A stretch of 64,000 bases of DNA from Rhodohalobacter sp. SW132 (GCF_003390325.1 NZ_QUOK01000003.1:1-64000); one strand, 5' to 3'. Shown: positions 17,560 through 27,160, numbered from the stretch's first letter. Made by a program: numbers and translations. Notes: a model not told the origin generated them from the sequence alone.

Positions 17560-19180
17560 CCCATACGGGAGAGCCGGTGCGGATTTCCGGGGACATCATC
17601 GGGGTTAGTCTACGGATCCGGTGCGGTGGATGATTTTTCGGACAACCCCTCGGTGGGTTCATTGATTCTGCGGAATTCATCGTCTCGGGGTTCCTGTTTT
17701 TGATATCCGACGTTTTCCCGGGGTTTGCAACCCCGGGCTGTTGATTTGCGCCCCGTTCGGGGCTGGATTATAAGACCTACCATAAATCGAGGTAAATTAT
17801 ATGGTACGAAATCAATTGCACTTGAAACATTCGATTGGTCTTCTATCATTATTTGGCACACATTTGATTTTTTCGGGAGCTGATCCTAGAGGGGACATAT
17901 GTTTATAGCCGGTTTAACGGATGTTCATCAAGCATTACGATGTCCGGACACCGGCCCTGGAAGGGCCCAACGTGCATAGCCCCGGGTGAAGCACGATGCA
18001 ATCGAGCGAAACCCGGGGATATCATGCGGTAATGGATTCAGGCCATCGGGCAATACATCAACAAAGGATTGGGAATTACATCCGATGGCCGTTCAACGAT
18101 TGTGATCAACGGATTCGGTGTGATGGATGATTTTTCGGACAACCCCTCGGTGGGTTCATTGATTCTGCGGAATTTATCGCCTCGGGATGCTTGGTTTTTA
18201 TGCCCTACATATTCCCGGGGTTGCAACCCCGGGCTGTTGATTTGCACCCCGTTTGGGGCTGGATTATAAGACCTACCATAAATAGAGGTAAATTATATGG
18301 TTCGAAATTAATCGCCCTTGAAACATTCGATTGGTCTTCTATCATTGTTTGGCCCACATTTGATTTTTTCGGGAGCTGATCCTAGAGGGGAAATATGTTT
18401 ATAGCCGGGTTAACGGATGTCCATGAAGCGATGTCCGGACACCGGCCCTGGAAGGGCCAAACGTGCATAGCCCCGGGTAAAGCACGATGAAATCGGGCAT
18501 AACCCGGGGGAATGATGCGGCAATATATTCGGGCTATCGGGCGATGCATCAACTAAGGATTGGGAATTGCATCCGATGGCGGTTCACAGAGATTGATCAA
18601 CGGATTCGATGCGGTGGTGGGTTATTCGGTCAACCTCTCGGTGGGGGTCATTGATTCTGCGGAATTCATCGCCTCGGGGTTCCTGTTTTTGATATCCGAC
18701 GTTTTCCCGGGGTTTGCAACCCCGGGCTGTTGATTTGCGCCCCGTTCGGGGCTGGATTATATAACCTACCATAAATCGAGGTAAATTATATGGTACGAAA
18801 TAAATCACTCTTGAAACTTTCGATTGGTCTTCTATCATTGTTTGGCCCACATTTGATTTTTTCGAGACGTGGACCAGAGGGGACAAATGTTTGTAACCGG
18901 GTAACGGTTGTCCATCAACCATTGCAATGTTCAGAAAACGGCCCTGAAAGGGCCAAACGTGCATAGCCCCGGGTGAAGCACGATGCAATCGGGCGGAGCC
19001 CGGGGAGATGATGTGACAATAGATTCGGGCCATCGGGCGATGCATCAACGAAGGATTGGGAATTATATCCGATGGCTGTTCACAGATATTAATCAGCGGA
19101 TCGAGTGTGGTGGATGTTTTCTCGTATAATGCCTCGGTTAATTTGTTCAACGGATCATATCCCGGTAGAATTTTCTTAGA
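17560..19180 (+). repeat. Array B: three to four copies of the same long hairpin-rich repeat
   Basis: The unit of array A continues here in the same orientation, with anchors TTTATAGCC at 17902 and 18398 and TTTGTAACC at 18890 (spacings 496 and 492 bp), plus a partial unit before 17902. The copies here are more alike to each other than to those in A, for example all share GGATTATAAGACCTACCATA or a close variant after the GCCCCGTTCGGGGC hairpin. The perfect palindrome at 18214-18233 (CCCGGGGTTGC and its complement) is diagnostic. The last unit decays toward 19200. No gene is recognised inside. Confidence 0.85.
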
Positions 19181-19270
19181 TAACCTCTGCAAACCCATCA
19201 ATTTTGCGGAATTATTTTCAATAGATTTTTTCAGCTCTCACACCATCTCCAGTCATTTCATCCCGTAAAT

Positions 19271-19300
19271 AAAAAACGCCCCGGTTGGGGCGTTTTTTTT
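19271..19300. terminator. Bidirectional intrinsic terminator
   Basis: A perfect AACGCCCC-GGTT-GGGGCGTT stem-loop has an A-run on its left and a T-run of eight on its right, so it can terminate transcription from both directions. It sits 50 bp past the stop of the SLBB exporter gene and insulates it from array B. Confidence 0.9.
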
Positions 19301-19351
19301 AAACGAATACATTCTGTTTTATGAAATGAAATAGTATCAACCGATAAAAAA

Positions 19352-21805
19352 TTACCGTCGAATCTGGAAAATCGTATTGGTGACGATGGCCGCCATGGAA
19401 ACGATCGTTGAATAGATCGCAATCCTTTCCTGCGGACTCATTCGTTCAATCTCTTCTTCTCTCGGAATCACAACTGTTGCTCCCGGTTCAAGGGATGGAT
19501 CGTTCCGGATGAACAGAAAACGTTTCGACCGGTCTACTTCACCATTGGCATAAACAACATAGGTTCTTCTTTCCTGCGCCCGGTCTGTAAATCCGCCGGC
19601 ACGATTGATTGCATCCCGCACAGACATCCCGTCATCATAACGAATACTCACGGGAAAAAGAACCTCTCCTTCTACCCGGATGGTCTGCAGCTCTTGCGGT
19701 ATATGGAGAACATCACCGGGCTCGAGACGTAAATCCTGGGGGCCACCCGGATTTTGAAGAATATCAGCCAATCGGATTCCAACCCGGGTGTTGCTCCTAT
19801 CCTCAACTTCAAACAGTTCATCTGCTATATCAAGATCCTCCAGGGATTCTTCATCCCGATCGATCTGACGGGTAAGTGAAGCTCCGCGGGGATAGGCATA
19901 ATCAGAGAGTCCGCCTGACCATTGAATCAGATCACTGATTCGTGCATCACGTTTTTCCAGAACATAATTGCCGGGAAAATTCACTTCGCCGTCCACTTCT
20001 ACGGTTTGCTGTTCACGATAATTAGGCTGACGACGCACAAACACCTGGTCAAACGGCTGCAGTACAAAATCTTCCTGACCGTCTACAAACTCCAGGTTTT
20101 GATTTACCTCAAATTCAAATCTTTCAGCGAGCTGATTGCCTTTTATAAAACGATCGAGTCCTGTCATTCGACGGGCGACCTCCACTCTGTAGGGCGCAGC
20201 AGATTCCCGGAATCCATCCGCAAGATAGATCGCATCACTGACTGTCAGGTTTTCAACAAAATCAAACTCACCGGCTTCATTCACGGCACCGCTTACCCGA
20301 ATCGTATACTCTTCCCGCATATCAAACAGAGAAGTGATCCGAACAACATCATCACGCCTGAGTTCGATATCTGCAGCTCTGCCTTCCAGCACATCATCAA
20401 CAGAGAATGCAACAGATTCGGTTGTCAGATTATCACGGGTTCTCAGAATGATTCCTCGCTGCCTGTAGGCATCTTCCCTTACACCTTCCGCTTTTTCGAT
20501 CAGATCCGTTAATGTCATGCCCTCACTCAGCTCAAACTCACCTTCACGAAATACAGCTCCCTCTATCTCCACACGGTTTTCAAACCTTTCAAGGAGCTCA
20601 CCTACACGAAGTTCATCACCGGCCCGCATAACCAGGTCGCCGCCTTCCGGCCAGCTGACATCCGATATACTTCGCTGCACGTCCGTTGATCGGCGCAGAA
20701 CCAGCCGCCGGGTATAGGCATTCTCCGTAAATCCGGATGTAAATTCAATCAGATCGCTGAGAGTTTCGCCCTCTTTCATCTCAAAGATGCCGGGTCGTTT
20801 AACTTCACCCCTCAGACGAACCCTGTTGATGTATGGATCAATTTTAATGATATCCTGGTCTCTCAGCCGGATATTGTCGCTTTGATCCCCGTATACCAGG
20901 AAATCGTAAATATCGAGTGTAGCTGCTACCTCCTGTCCGCGAATGATCTGGATATTCCGGAAAGTACCCGAATCCGAGGGCCCTCCGGCAGCATAAAGTG
21001 CGTTAAAAACTGTGGATAAGGACGAGACGGTATAGGTACCCGGCTGCATCGCTTCTCCCATAATTGTTACTTTAATACTGCGAACATTTCCAATGGAAAC
21101 CTCAGCAAAGGTATTTGCGTTTTCGGGCTGATTGGGTCTCAGGCCTGAATAAATATTCTGTAACCGGTCAAGAATTCGGGTCCGTGCGTCCTGCATACTG
21201 AGGCCGTCGAGCTGAATGGGGCCAAGGTTTGGAATTCGGATTACCCCCTCAGGTGAGACCGTCAGCCGGTAATTCGCTTCTGCTGCTCCCCAGATGTTAA
21301 TAACAATTTCGTCCCCTGCACCGAGTGTATAATCTATCGGGGTTGGGATATTCATGGAGGGTTCAAAGGAAATTGCACGATCACGGAAAATATTTGCACC
21401 AAACACCCTGCGTTCATGGGCCAGGCTGTCCGGCAGCTCTATCGACCGGAGCACTCTCATTGTATCCTGTTCACCGAAACGTTCACGTTCCCGTTCCCTT
21501 AAAACGTCTGAATCCATGTCTCGATCCCCTGTTCGGACCTGCGTTCTAACCTGATTCAGCCTGTTCCGCAGTTTCGATACTTCACCTGCAGACATCCCCC
21601 TGCTTTGGGCAAGAGCCCCGATTTGCTGGACATTGAGATTTTCCTCCTGTGCGCGCTCCCAAATTTGACGAATCTGCGCGTCGGATAAATTATCAACATT
21701 TACAGACGCAAAATCGATACCACCTATATCTTGTGCTGATAGCTCGAATGAAAAAAAGAAACAGACAAACAGGAGTAATGCACCTGATACTCTAATGAAT
21801 TTCAT
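19352..21805 (-). CDS. SLBB-domain polysaccharide export protein (Wza-like)
   Basis: This 817-residue protein has a signal peptide (ending near residue 25, FELSAQ) and a coiled or helical spacer. The polysaccharide export domain begins near residue 152 (DYTLGAGDEIVINIWGAAEANYRLTVSPEGVIRIPNLGPI). A series of about six SLBB-type ligand-binding beta-grasp repeats follows (RVRLRGEVKRPGIFEMKEGETLSDLI, VEIEGAVFREGEFELSEGMTLTDLI and so on). A hydrophobic helix at the very end could span the outer membrane as in Wza. There is no lipobox Cys, unlike E. coli Wza. It should form the export channel for the polysaccharide made by the locus. It is on the same strand as the biosynthetic genes but separated from them by the T9SS gene and both repeat arrays. 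Confidence 0.9.
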   Translation of the reverse strand: MKFIRVSGALLLFVCFFFSFELSAQDIGGIDFASVNVDNLSDAQIRQIWERAQEENLNVQQIGALAQSRGMSAGEVSKLRNRLNQVRTQVRTGDRDMDSDVLRERERERFGEQDTMRVLRSIELPDSLAHERRVFGANIFRDRAISFEPSMNIPTPIDYTLGAGDEIVINIWGAAEANYRLTVSPEGVIRIPNLGPIQLDGLSMQDARTRILDRLQNIYSGLRPNQPENANTFAEVSIGNVRSIKVTIMGEAMQPGTYTVSSLSTVFNALYAAGGPSDSGTFRNIQIIRGQEVAATLDIYDFLVYGDQSDNIRLRDQDIIKIDPYINRVRLRGEVKRPGIFEMKEGETLSDLIEFTSGFTENAYTRRLVLRRSTDVQRSISDVSWPEGGDLVMRAGDELRVGELLERFENRVEIEGAVFREGEFELSEGMTLTDLIEKAEGVREDAYRQRGIILRTRDNLTTESVAFSVDDVLEGRAADIELRRDDVVRITSLFDMREEYTIRVSGAVNEAGEFDFVENLTVSDAIYLADGFRESAAPYRVEVARRMTGLDRFIKGNQLAERFEFEVNQNLEFVDGQEDFVLQPFDQVFVRRQPNYREQQTVEVDGEVNFPGNYVLEKRDARISDLIQWSGGLSDYAYPRGASLTRQIDRDEESLEDLDIADELFEVEDRSNTRVGIRLADILQNPGGPQDLRLEPGDVLHIPQELQTIRVEGEVLFPVSIRYDDGMSVRDAINRAGGFTDRAQERRTYVVYANGEVDRSKRFLFIRNDPSLEPGATVVIPREEEIERMSPQERIAIYSTIVSMAAIVTNTIFQIRR

Positions 21806-21954
21806 ATACCCGCTTTTATTGATAATAATTTTTGAAACCTGAAAGATAGAAAATTAAAAAGATTTAACGAATGAAGATTTCACTTATCGACAAAAATGAA
21901 AATTTCTAAAATGGAATCGTGAGTGCAGGCGTTGTCTGTGTTGAACTGTTGAGG

Positions 21955-22171
21955 GCGGGCTGCGCCCCGTTGAGTTGTGGAGTGTGGGTTGCACCCACGT
22001 TGAATAGTAGAGCTGTTGAGAGTGATCTGCGCTCACTTGAAGATGTTGAAATCTGTGCCCTCTCAACAATTCAACCTCGCACGTAGTGCGACACTCAACA
22101 GTACACGCAGTGTACATCTCAACAGTTCCACCTCGCGCGCAGCGCGAAACTCAACCGCATGCGCAGCGTGC
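21955..22171. repeat. Array of seven short triloop hairpins with CTCAAC/GTTGAG linkers
   Basis: Seven 13-17 nt inverted repeats lie between the GNAT-like gene and the SLBB exporter gene. The last four (22077-22091, 22101-22115, 22133-22147, 22157-22171) each have a 6-bp stem and a GTA or GCA triloop, spaced 24, 32 and 24 bp. The first three (centres about 21962, 21991 and 22029) have TGC loops, so they are the inverse orientation. Linkers carry CTCAAC on the right side and GTTGAG on the left. Stem sequences differ completely while pairing is kept. The stop codon of the GNAT-like gene lies in the last linker. Confidence 0.85.
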
Positions 22172-22174
22172 CCC

Positions 22175-23317
22175 TCAACAATCCCAGCGATATGTCCGAT
22201 GCGTTTTATGATGATGACACCCAAGCGCTTCGAGGCTTCGCTGCATGAGCCAGTTTTTTTCGCTGATCCACGCTCCTTCTAAGTAATCGAGTGACGGAGC
22301 GGCTTTTTTTGTCATCTGTATTCCGCGCACAAATACTAACGCTTCAAGCCCTTTTTTTCGATACTCCGGCAGAGTTCCAAAGACCAAATTCCGAAGACGA
22401 CGTGCGCGCCGTTTCAATAAAAAAAGTTTTGGGATTTGCCACCAGCGGAGCTTTCCTCCAGTCTCTTTTGATACCTGGTTCAGATCAGGCACTGAAACGA
22501 TAAATGATGCCGGTACTCCATCCACGGATGCGATCAGCACGCTGTCGCGGATCACAATTCGTTTGAGCTGCTGCACCATATCCCGAACGGTTTCCTTTTT
22601 TAGTTCGGTGAATTCCTGCTCGCGATCCACAATATCCTGCTCCGACCATGCCCGGTTATAGATTGTTCGTATCGCTTCGGCATCTTTTTCGGGATTTTTA
22701 AAGTTCACCGGACGAATTTCAACATTCAGTTTCTCCTCAATCCGGTCGGTGATCTTTATCAGCCGTTCGGGCAGCGGCTGGTCGAAATCACGCCGGTAAC
22801 TCCAGTGATCGTCCAGTTGCACCGCCCCGGTTTTTTCAATCAGTTCTTTGTAATACGGGGGATGATAGTGCATGCCGTAAATCGGTTCTTCATCAAAATT
22901 TTCTACCAGAAGTCCCCAGAAGTTATCGTTCTCCCCAAAATTTACCGGTCCCCGAAAAGCACTATATCCGTGTTTTTGATGCCATTCTTTTGCAAACCGG
23001 ATCATATCATCCATCACGGATTGATCATTTATCAGTTCCACAAACCCAAAACCGCCCATCACCGGTTTCAGCACTTTATCTTTTTCAGGATGATTCATCA
23101 CCGCAAACCGCCCCACCATCCGGTTTCCATCAAAAACCAGGTACCGTTCACAGTTGCCCCCTTTGAAAAACGGATTTTTATCCGGATTGAAAATCTTTTC
23201 GATTTCAAACCGAAACGGCGGGATCCAGTTTGGAAACGATTCGTAAATCTGTTTCTGAAAACTGTAAAAAAGATCCACCTGTGATGCGGTTGAAACCTTT
23301 TGATATTGGTATCTCAT
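22175..23317 (-). CDS. GNAT-like acetyltransferase family protein (YghO-like)
   Basis: This 380-residue cytoplasmic protein resembles the YghO-type group of large N-acetyltransferase-like proteins. Visible family-like blocks are WIPPFRFEIEKIFNPDKNPFF (about residues 32-52), GRFAVMNHPEKDK, and GYSAFRGPVNFGENDNFWGLLVENFDEEPIYGMHYHPPYY. The C-terminal GNAT-like stretch contains FGTLPEYRKKGLEALVFVRGIQM and SWISEKN-like residues (LEGAWISEKNWLM). The start is the ATG at 23317; the codon before it is a TTG. Substrate is unknown. Its stop codon falls inside the triloop hairpin array, which therefore forms its 3' UTR. It may be co-transcribed with the SLBB gene 370 bp downstream, but a functional link is not shown. 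Confidence 0.65.
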   Translation of the reverse strand: MRYQYQKVSTASQVDLFYSFQKQIYESFPNWIPPFRFEIEKIFNPDKNPFFKGGNCERYLVFDGNRMVGRFAVMNHPEKDKVLKPVMGGFGFVELINDQSVMDDMIRFAKEWHQKHGYSAFRGPVNFGENDNFWGLLVENFDEEPIYGMHYHPPYYKELIEKTGAVQLDDHWSYRRDFDQPLPERLIKITDRIEEKLNVEIRPVNFKNPEKDAEAIRTIYNRAWSEQDIVDREQEFTELKKETVRDMVQQLKRIVIRDSVLIASVDGVPASFIVSVPDLNQVSKETGGKLRWWQIPKLFLLKRRARRLRNLVFGTLPEYRKKGLEALVFVRGIQMTKKAAPSLDYLEGAWISEKNWLMQRSLEALGCHHHKTHRTYRWDC

Positions 23318-23568
23318 CAATGTTCAGTTATTCGTACATTTTAATTTGTCACCCGGCTGCTTATTTCCAACCGTCACGGGCAAGTATACTCAATCCGATC
23401 TACTTTATCGGATTTTTTTGCAGAAATGATCTGCCGGCCGGTTATAAGTCGAGTGATAAGATGAATATTCTGCTCCGTATATGGAATGAACTACCTCGGG
23501 GCAGAGCCCACGAAGTATCAAATTGGTTTCCATACCTTTTTGTTCGATATGGAGTTTATTCTGGAGTG

Positions 23569-23586
23569 TCCCCCTTTGAAGGGGGA
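23569..23586. repeat. Perfect 8-bp stem hairpin in intergenic DNA
   Basis: The 23318-23671 gap between divergent genes holds this TCCCCCTT/AAGGGGGA stem-loop. It is of the same general kind as the CTCCCCTCAAAGGGGAG hairpin at 30712-30728. No T-run follows, so it is more likely a dispersed repeat than a terminator. Confidence 0.55.
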
Positions 23587-23671
23587 CTTTCATCCTTTCC
23601 GACCCAGAGCGTCGGGGAATTAAACCACTTATGATTAAATCCGTATTAATCCCATCAATTCTGATTATTCA

Positions 23672-24399
23672 ATGAAGATCTGTTTAGCCCAGATAAAATC
23701 CAAAAAGGGTGATGTTGCATCAAACATTCACACCCACCTCAAATGGGTGAAGAAGGCTGTATCATTTGGGATATCGGCCACATTTTCCCTGAACTTTCCC
23801 TTACGGGATACGAATCTGCACTTGCACGCAGATTGGCAACCCATCCTTTTGATTCAAGGCTGGATCAATTAGCTGAAATGGCCGACAGGGAAAACATCGT
23901 TATCGGATTGGGATTACCAACAACAAACGGGTCTGATATTTTTATCAGCATGATATTTTTGAAACCGGGTGGTAATCGATCAATCTACTCCAAACAGATA
24001 CTTCATACCGATGAAAAACCTACCTTTTCTAAAGGTGATGAATCATTCATGTTAACAATACAGGGAAAAAATATTGCACCGGCGATCTGTTATGAAAGTT
24101 TACAGACCGATCATGCTCATGATGCTTTTGAACGCGGTGCCGATATCTACCTTGCAAGCGTTGAAAAATCGCAGAATGGTCTGGATAAGGCACGTATCCA
24201 TTATCGAAAAATCGCCCAAAAGTATTCGATGCCTGTTCTTATGGTGAACTGCATCGGTTTTTGTGATGACTTTGAAAGTGCAGGTCAAACATCAGCCTGG
24301 AATTCAAATGGAGAATTATTGGATATACTTGATGAAGATCGGGAGGGATTGCTTATTTTTGATACAATTACGGAAAGTGTTCAAACTTTACAATTATGA
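23672..24399 (+). pseudogene. Carbon-nitrogen hydrolase (nitrilase superfamily), single-base frameshift
   Basis: Two overlapping frames together make one nitrilase-superfamily amidohydrolase of about 242 residues. The first frame (23672-23770) gives MKICLAQIKSKKGDVASN...KKAVSFG. The second continues from 23770 with DIGHIFPELSLTGYE and runs to 24399. Adding one G to the GGG at 23768-23770 joins them without any other change. All three catalytic residues survive: Glu in FPELSLTGYE, Lys in YSKQILHTDEK and Cys in PAICYES. The break is therefore recent, or a base-calling error in a G run. Members hydrolyse amides or nitriles; the substrate here is unknown. No operon partner is evident. Confidence 0.85.
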
Positions 24400-24538
24400 T
24401 ACAATTCTGATTTCTCTATTGATGGATGATGTACAATCAATGTGAAGTGGGGCTGAACTGACAATTCAGCTTTTCCGGTCGGGGTTAACAGCATTTAAAT
24501 AATTTATAAACAGGTATTTCGGTATTTCAGAGGTTTTG

Positions 24539-24979
24539 ATGGATAAAAAAGGATGGCTTGCACTTTTGCTTATTCTCTGCTGCTTTTTGGCAGGGGCACT
24601 TCATATTCAAATCGATCCGGAGAAAATACAGCGGCTAAAATCTCCGGCACAAATTGATTCATTAATTGCACAAACAACGTATGATTTCAGGATCAGTCCG
24701 GATCAAATTGCCATTCGAACCGTTACTGTGGATTCTGTATTCAGTCGGAAAATCTATACGATTCGCGTACCGCCCGGTTTTTCGAAAACTACATTTCACC
24801 ACCATCTTCACTATCGCCTCTATCCGCTGAATGCTGAAACCTATGGAACCGTTCAATTTCCAGAACGCGATCTTAACCTTCAGATCGTTTATAACCGAAC
24901 GGTGCACCGGACGCTTTTTATCGTAACAGATTCTGAACTGACAACTCCGCACCAGATCATTCCGCGTTTACCGGATTGA
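24539..24979 (+). CDS. Hypothetical exported or membrane-anchored protein
   Basis: I do not recognise this 146-residue protein. The first 22 residues (MDKKGWLALLLILCCFLAGALH) form a signal peptide or single membrane anchor. The Cys-Cys pair there could be a lipobox variant but lacks the normal spacing. The rest is a mixed alpha/beta sequence with TTYDFRISPDQIAIRTVTVDSVFSRKIYTIRVPPGF and a His-rich FHHHLHYRLYPL stretch. The start is the ATG at 24539, with AGAGG eight bases upstream. It lies 27 bp before the lipase gene and is probably co-transcribed with it. Confidence 0.6.
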   Translation: MDKKGWLALLLILCCFLAGALHIQIDPEKIQRLKSPAQIDSLIAQTTYDFRISPDQIAIRTVTVDSVFSRKIYTIRVPPGFSKTTFHHHLHYRLYPLNAETYGTVQFPERDLNLQIVYNRTVHRTLFIVTDSELTTPHQIIPRLPD

Positions 24980-25006
24980 TCCCTCAAAATTAAAGGATGA
25001 CTACCG

Positions 25007-25864
25007 ATGAAACTGATTGAACCGCAAAAATTTCTAAAAAAGTTTGAACTGCTTGATTTCCCGCAGCCTGAAATCCTGTTTTTGAAATATCCGCTGTTTA
25101 TGTGTCACGGTTATGGTGGGATTGCCGGATTGGTACGTCCCGCTCCAATTCACGCACCCTGCATGACGCTCCGTGGCCACGGTATTCATGCGTTTGCCCC
25201 CAATATTGTACCGTATGCAAAAATTGCCACACGTGCTGAACAGTGGGCTGAAAAAATCGAACAGCTTAAGGAGCAGTACGGGTACGAAAAGTTTAATGTG
25301 GTGGGCCACAGTATGGGCGGTCTCGATATGCGGTATGCAATTTCAAAACTCGGCATCGCCGATTCGGTGGCATCTCTAACGACCATTGCCACACCGCACA
25401 GAGGTACAAGTCTGGCTGAACTGATACTGACCACTCCCGGAATTTTGAAAGATAAACTGGGTGAAGTGTTTGATTGGTTTGGGGAGAGCATCTTTCCGAA
25501 TGCAAAAAGCAATGCGGTGGATGCTGTTGAGCAGCTAACTCGCGAATATGTTTGCAGTGAATTTAACCCGAATGTCGTGGATCACAAAGATGTACCCTAT
25601 TTCTCATTCAGCGCGGCTGTGGGTAAAGGAACAAATCATCCGCTTAATCCTATTTATCGTTTTCAGAACGGGCATATTTACAACCAGGAGGGGTTGAATG
25701 ATTCATTCGTTTCAGTGGAAAGTGCCACCTGGGGTGAACATATCCAGACAGCACCGCTCAGCCACATGGAGCAGCTCGATATCCAGGTGAGTAAAGAGCG
25801 CGAAAAATATGTGGAGCACTTCTGGCTGGATCTTGTTGAAAACCTTCAAAAACATGGGTTGTGA
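25007..25864 (+). CDS. Alpha/beta hydrolase, triacylglycerol lipase-like
   Basis: This 285-residue hydrolase resembles bacterial lipases of the Burkholderia/Pseudomonas family I type. The oxyanion segment FMCHGYGGIAG is at residues 31-41. The nucleophile elbow NVVGHSMGGLDM places the catalytic Ser at 102. TIATPHRGTSLAE follows at about 127. A Ser-containing DSFVSVESATWGEH segment and a C-terminal His (PLSHMEQLD) fit the usual Asp/His positions. There is no signal peptide, unlike true secreted lipases, so an intracellular esterase or membrane-lipid hydrolase is likely. An inverted-repeat element (25883-25957) starts 19 bp after the stop codon. Confidence 0.85.
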   Translation: MKLIEPQKFLKKFELLDFPQPEILFLKYPLFMCHGYGGIAGLVRPAPIHAPCMTLRGHGIHAFAPNIVPYAKIATRAEQWAEKIEQLKEQYGYEKFNVVGHSMGGLDMRYAISKLGIADSVASLTTIATPHRGTSLAELILTTPGILKDKLGEVFDWFGESIFPNAKSNAVDAVEQLTREYVCSEFNPNVVDHKDVPYFSFSAAVGKGTNHPLNPIYRFQNGHIYNQEGLNDSFVSVESATWGEHIQTAPLSHMEQLDIQVSKEREKYVEHFWLDLVENLQKHGL

Positions 25865-25882
25865 TCACTGAATATTATCGAC

Positions 25883-25957
25883 GTCATCGGATGAGCTCCA
25901 GGAATAATCAAGACATTGTAAATCAATAAATTATCTGCTAATGACTCATCCGATGGC
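25883..25957. repeat. CATCGGATGAG inverted-repeat element, copy 1
   Basis: A 75-bp element bounded by GTCATCGGATGAGC and GACTCATCCGATGGC. Related elements lie just after the stop codons of surE, the histidine phosphatase gene and ggt. It could fold into a long hairpin in the 3' end of the lipase transcript. Confidence 0.75.
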
Positions 25958-25990
25958 TCTCGAATATATATTTCGAGTCGAACAAGAACG

Positions 25991-26060
25991 GGAGATGCCG
26001 TGTCGGGGCACGGCATGACTGTGGTTAACTTCATACCCCTTTCAACGTCATCGCGGGCTC
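25991..26060. repeat. 70-bp direct repeat, left copy
   Basis: It is 68 of 70 bases identical to 27161-27230, with a third, degenerate copy at about 27311-27355. It contains an ATGCCGTG/CACGGCAT hairpin at 25995-26016. The two good copies flank array C. Confidence 0.85.
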
Positions 26061-26069
26061 TGAACCTGT

Positions 26070-26830
26070 GATCTTCTTTTTGATCAACGGATTCGGTGCA
26101 GTGCATGATTTCTCGATCAACCCCTCGATAGGTTCATTGATTCTGCTGAATTCATTGCCTCGGGATTCTTGGTTTTTATGCCCTACATATTCCCGGGGTT
26201 GCAACCCCGGGCTGTTGATTTGCGCCCCGTTCGGGGCTGGTTGAGGAACCTACCATAGTTCGGGATAAATTAAATGGTACGAATTCCATCACCCCTGAAA
26301 CGTACAATGGATCCTCAAACAGTGTGTGGCCTCCACACCGGCCCCGGAGGGGACAAATGTTTGTAGCCCCGGGTGTAGCACGATGCAATCGGGCGCAACC
26401 CGGGGAAATGATGTGGCAATAGATTCAGGCCATCGGGCGATACATAAACAAAGGATTGAGAATTAAATCCGATGGAGGTTCATCGATTTTGATCAACGGA
26501 TTCGGTACGGTGGAGCGGTGGAGGGTTTTTCGGTAAACCCCTCGAATTATTTGTTCGCCATTTCCTGATGTTTCGCCTCGGGAAATCTTGCATGCAAATC
26601 AATCTGTAGTTTCTACAAACATACCAACCAACCGGGGCGGTTTTCGGGGAAATCATTAGCTTGGTCAATAGATTCGGTGTGGTGCAATATTCATCGGATT
26701 CCCCTCGGTGTGTTCATTAATTCGGCTGAATTCATCGCCTCGGGGTTCCGGGTTTTTATGCCCAACGTATTCCCGGTGATGCAACCCCGGGCTGTTGATT
26801 TACGCCCCGTTCGGGGCTGATCACTTTTAT
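26070..26830 (+). repeat. Array C: partial copies of the long hairpin-rich repeat
   Basis: One nearly full unit and two fragments of the arrays A and B repeat, in the same orientation. The anchor TTTGTAGCC is at 26360 and the palindrome at 26192-26211. The ATCAACGGATTCGGT module appears at about 26091 and 26493, and a final GCCCCGTTCGGGGC hairpin near 26803. The part around 26540-26640 is unrelated to the repeat, so this copy is rearranged. Confidence 0.8.
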
Positions 26831-26896
26831 TGTGGTAAACCATGCTCCTATCGGTGCATTATATTTGTAGAACAAATGAATGCCAATGGGATCGGG

Positions 26897-27039
26897 CGTG
26901 CCGTAGGCACGTTATATTTCGCGTTTGATTTGGGATCTACGCATGGATGGTAGCCTGTACAGGAAAATAAATTGTTCCTACGGAACAACCTTGGTTGGCA
27001 ACGATTGGTTTTCTACAAATATATCGTCTCTACGAGACG
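26897..27039. repeat. Three triloop hairpins
   Basis: GTGCC-GTA-GGCAC (26897-26911 with flanking bases), TTGTTCC-TAC-GGAACAA (26972-26988) and CGTCTC-TAC-GAGACG (27025-27039) are perfect stems with TAC or GTA triloops. They resemble the triloop hairpins at 21955-22171, with variable stem and constant loop. No gene lies in this stretch. Confidence 0.7.
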
Positions 27040-27160
27040 GGTTCTGAGGTAGATAGTTTGCAGTATTTCTGGGTGCAACCACCACGTCATGGCGGGCCCT
27101 GATCTGCGGTACAAGAAAAGATCGACCCCTGGAAAGAATTCACAGATCGGCCATGAATGG

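Noticed and set aside
18584-19201. A 205-codon minus-strand open frame in array B
   Set aside because: It runs across two repeat modules, its parts match the short frames of other units out of register, and no domain is recognisable.
19922-20512. A 196-codon plus-strand open frame
   Set aside because: It lies wholly antisense to the SLBB exporter, which has clear domains in its own frame.
21955-22171. Possible CRISPR array
   Set aside because: Units are palindromes of differing sequence with short linkers of 9-17 bp. There are no constant repeats with unique 30-bp spacers and no cas genes.
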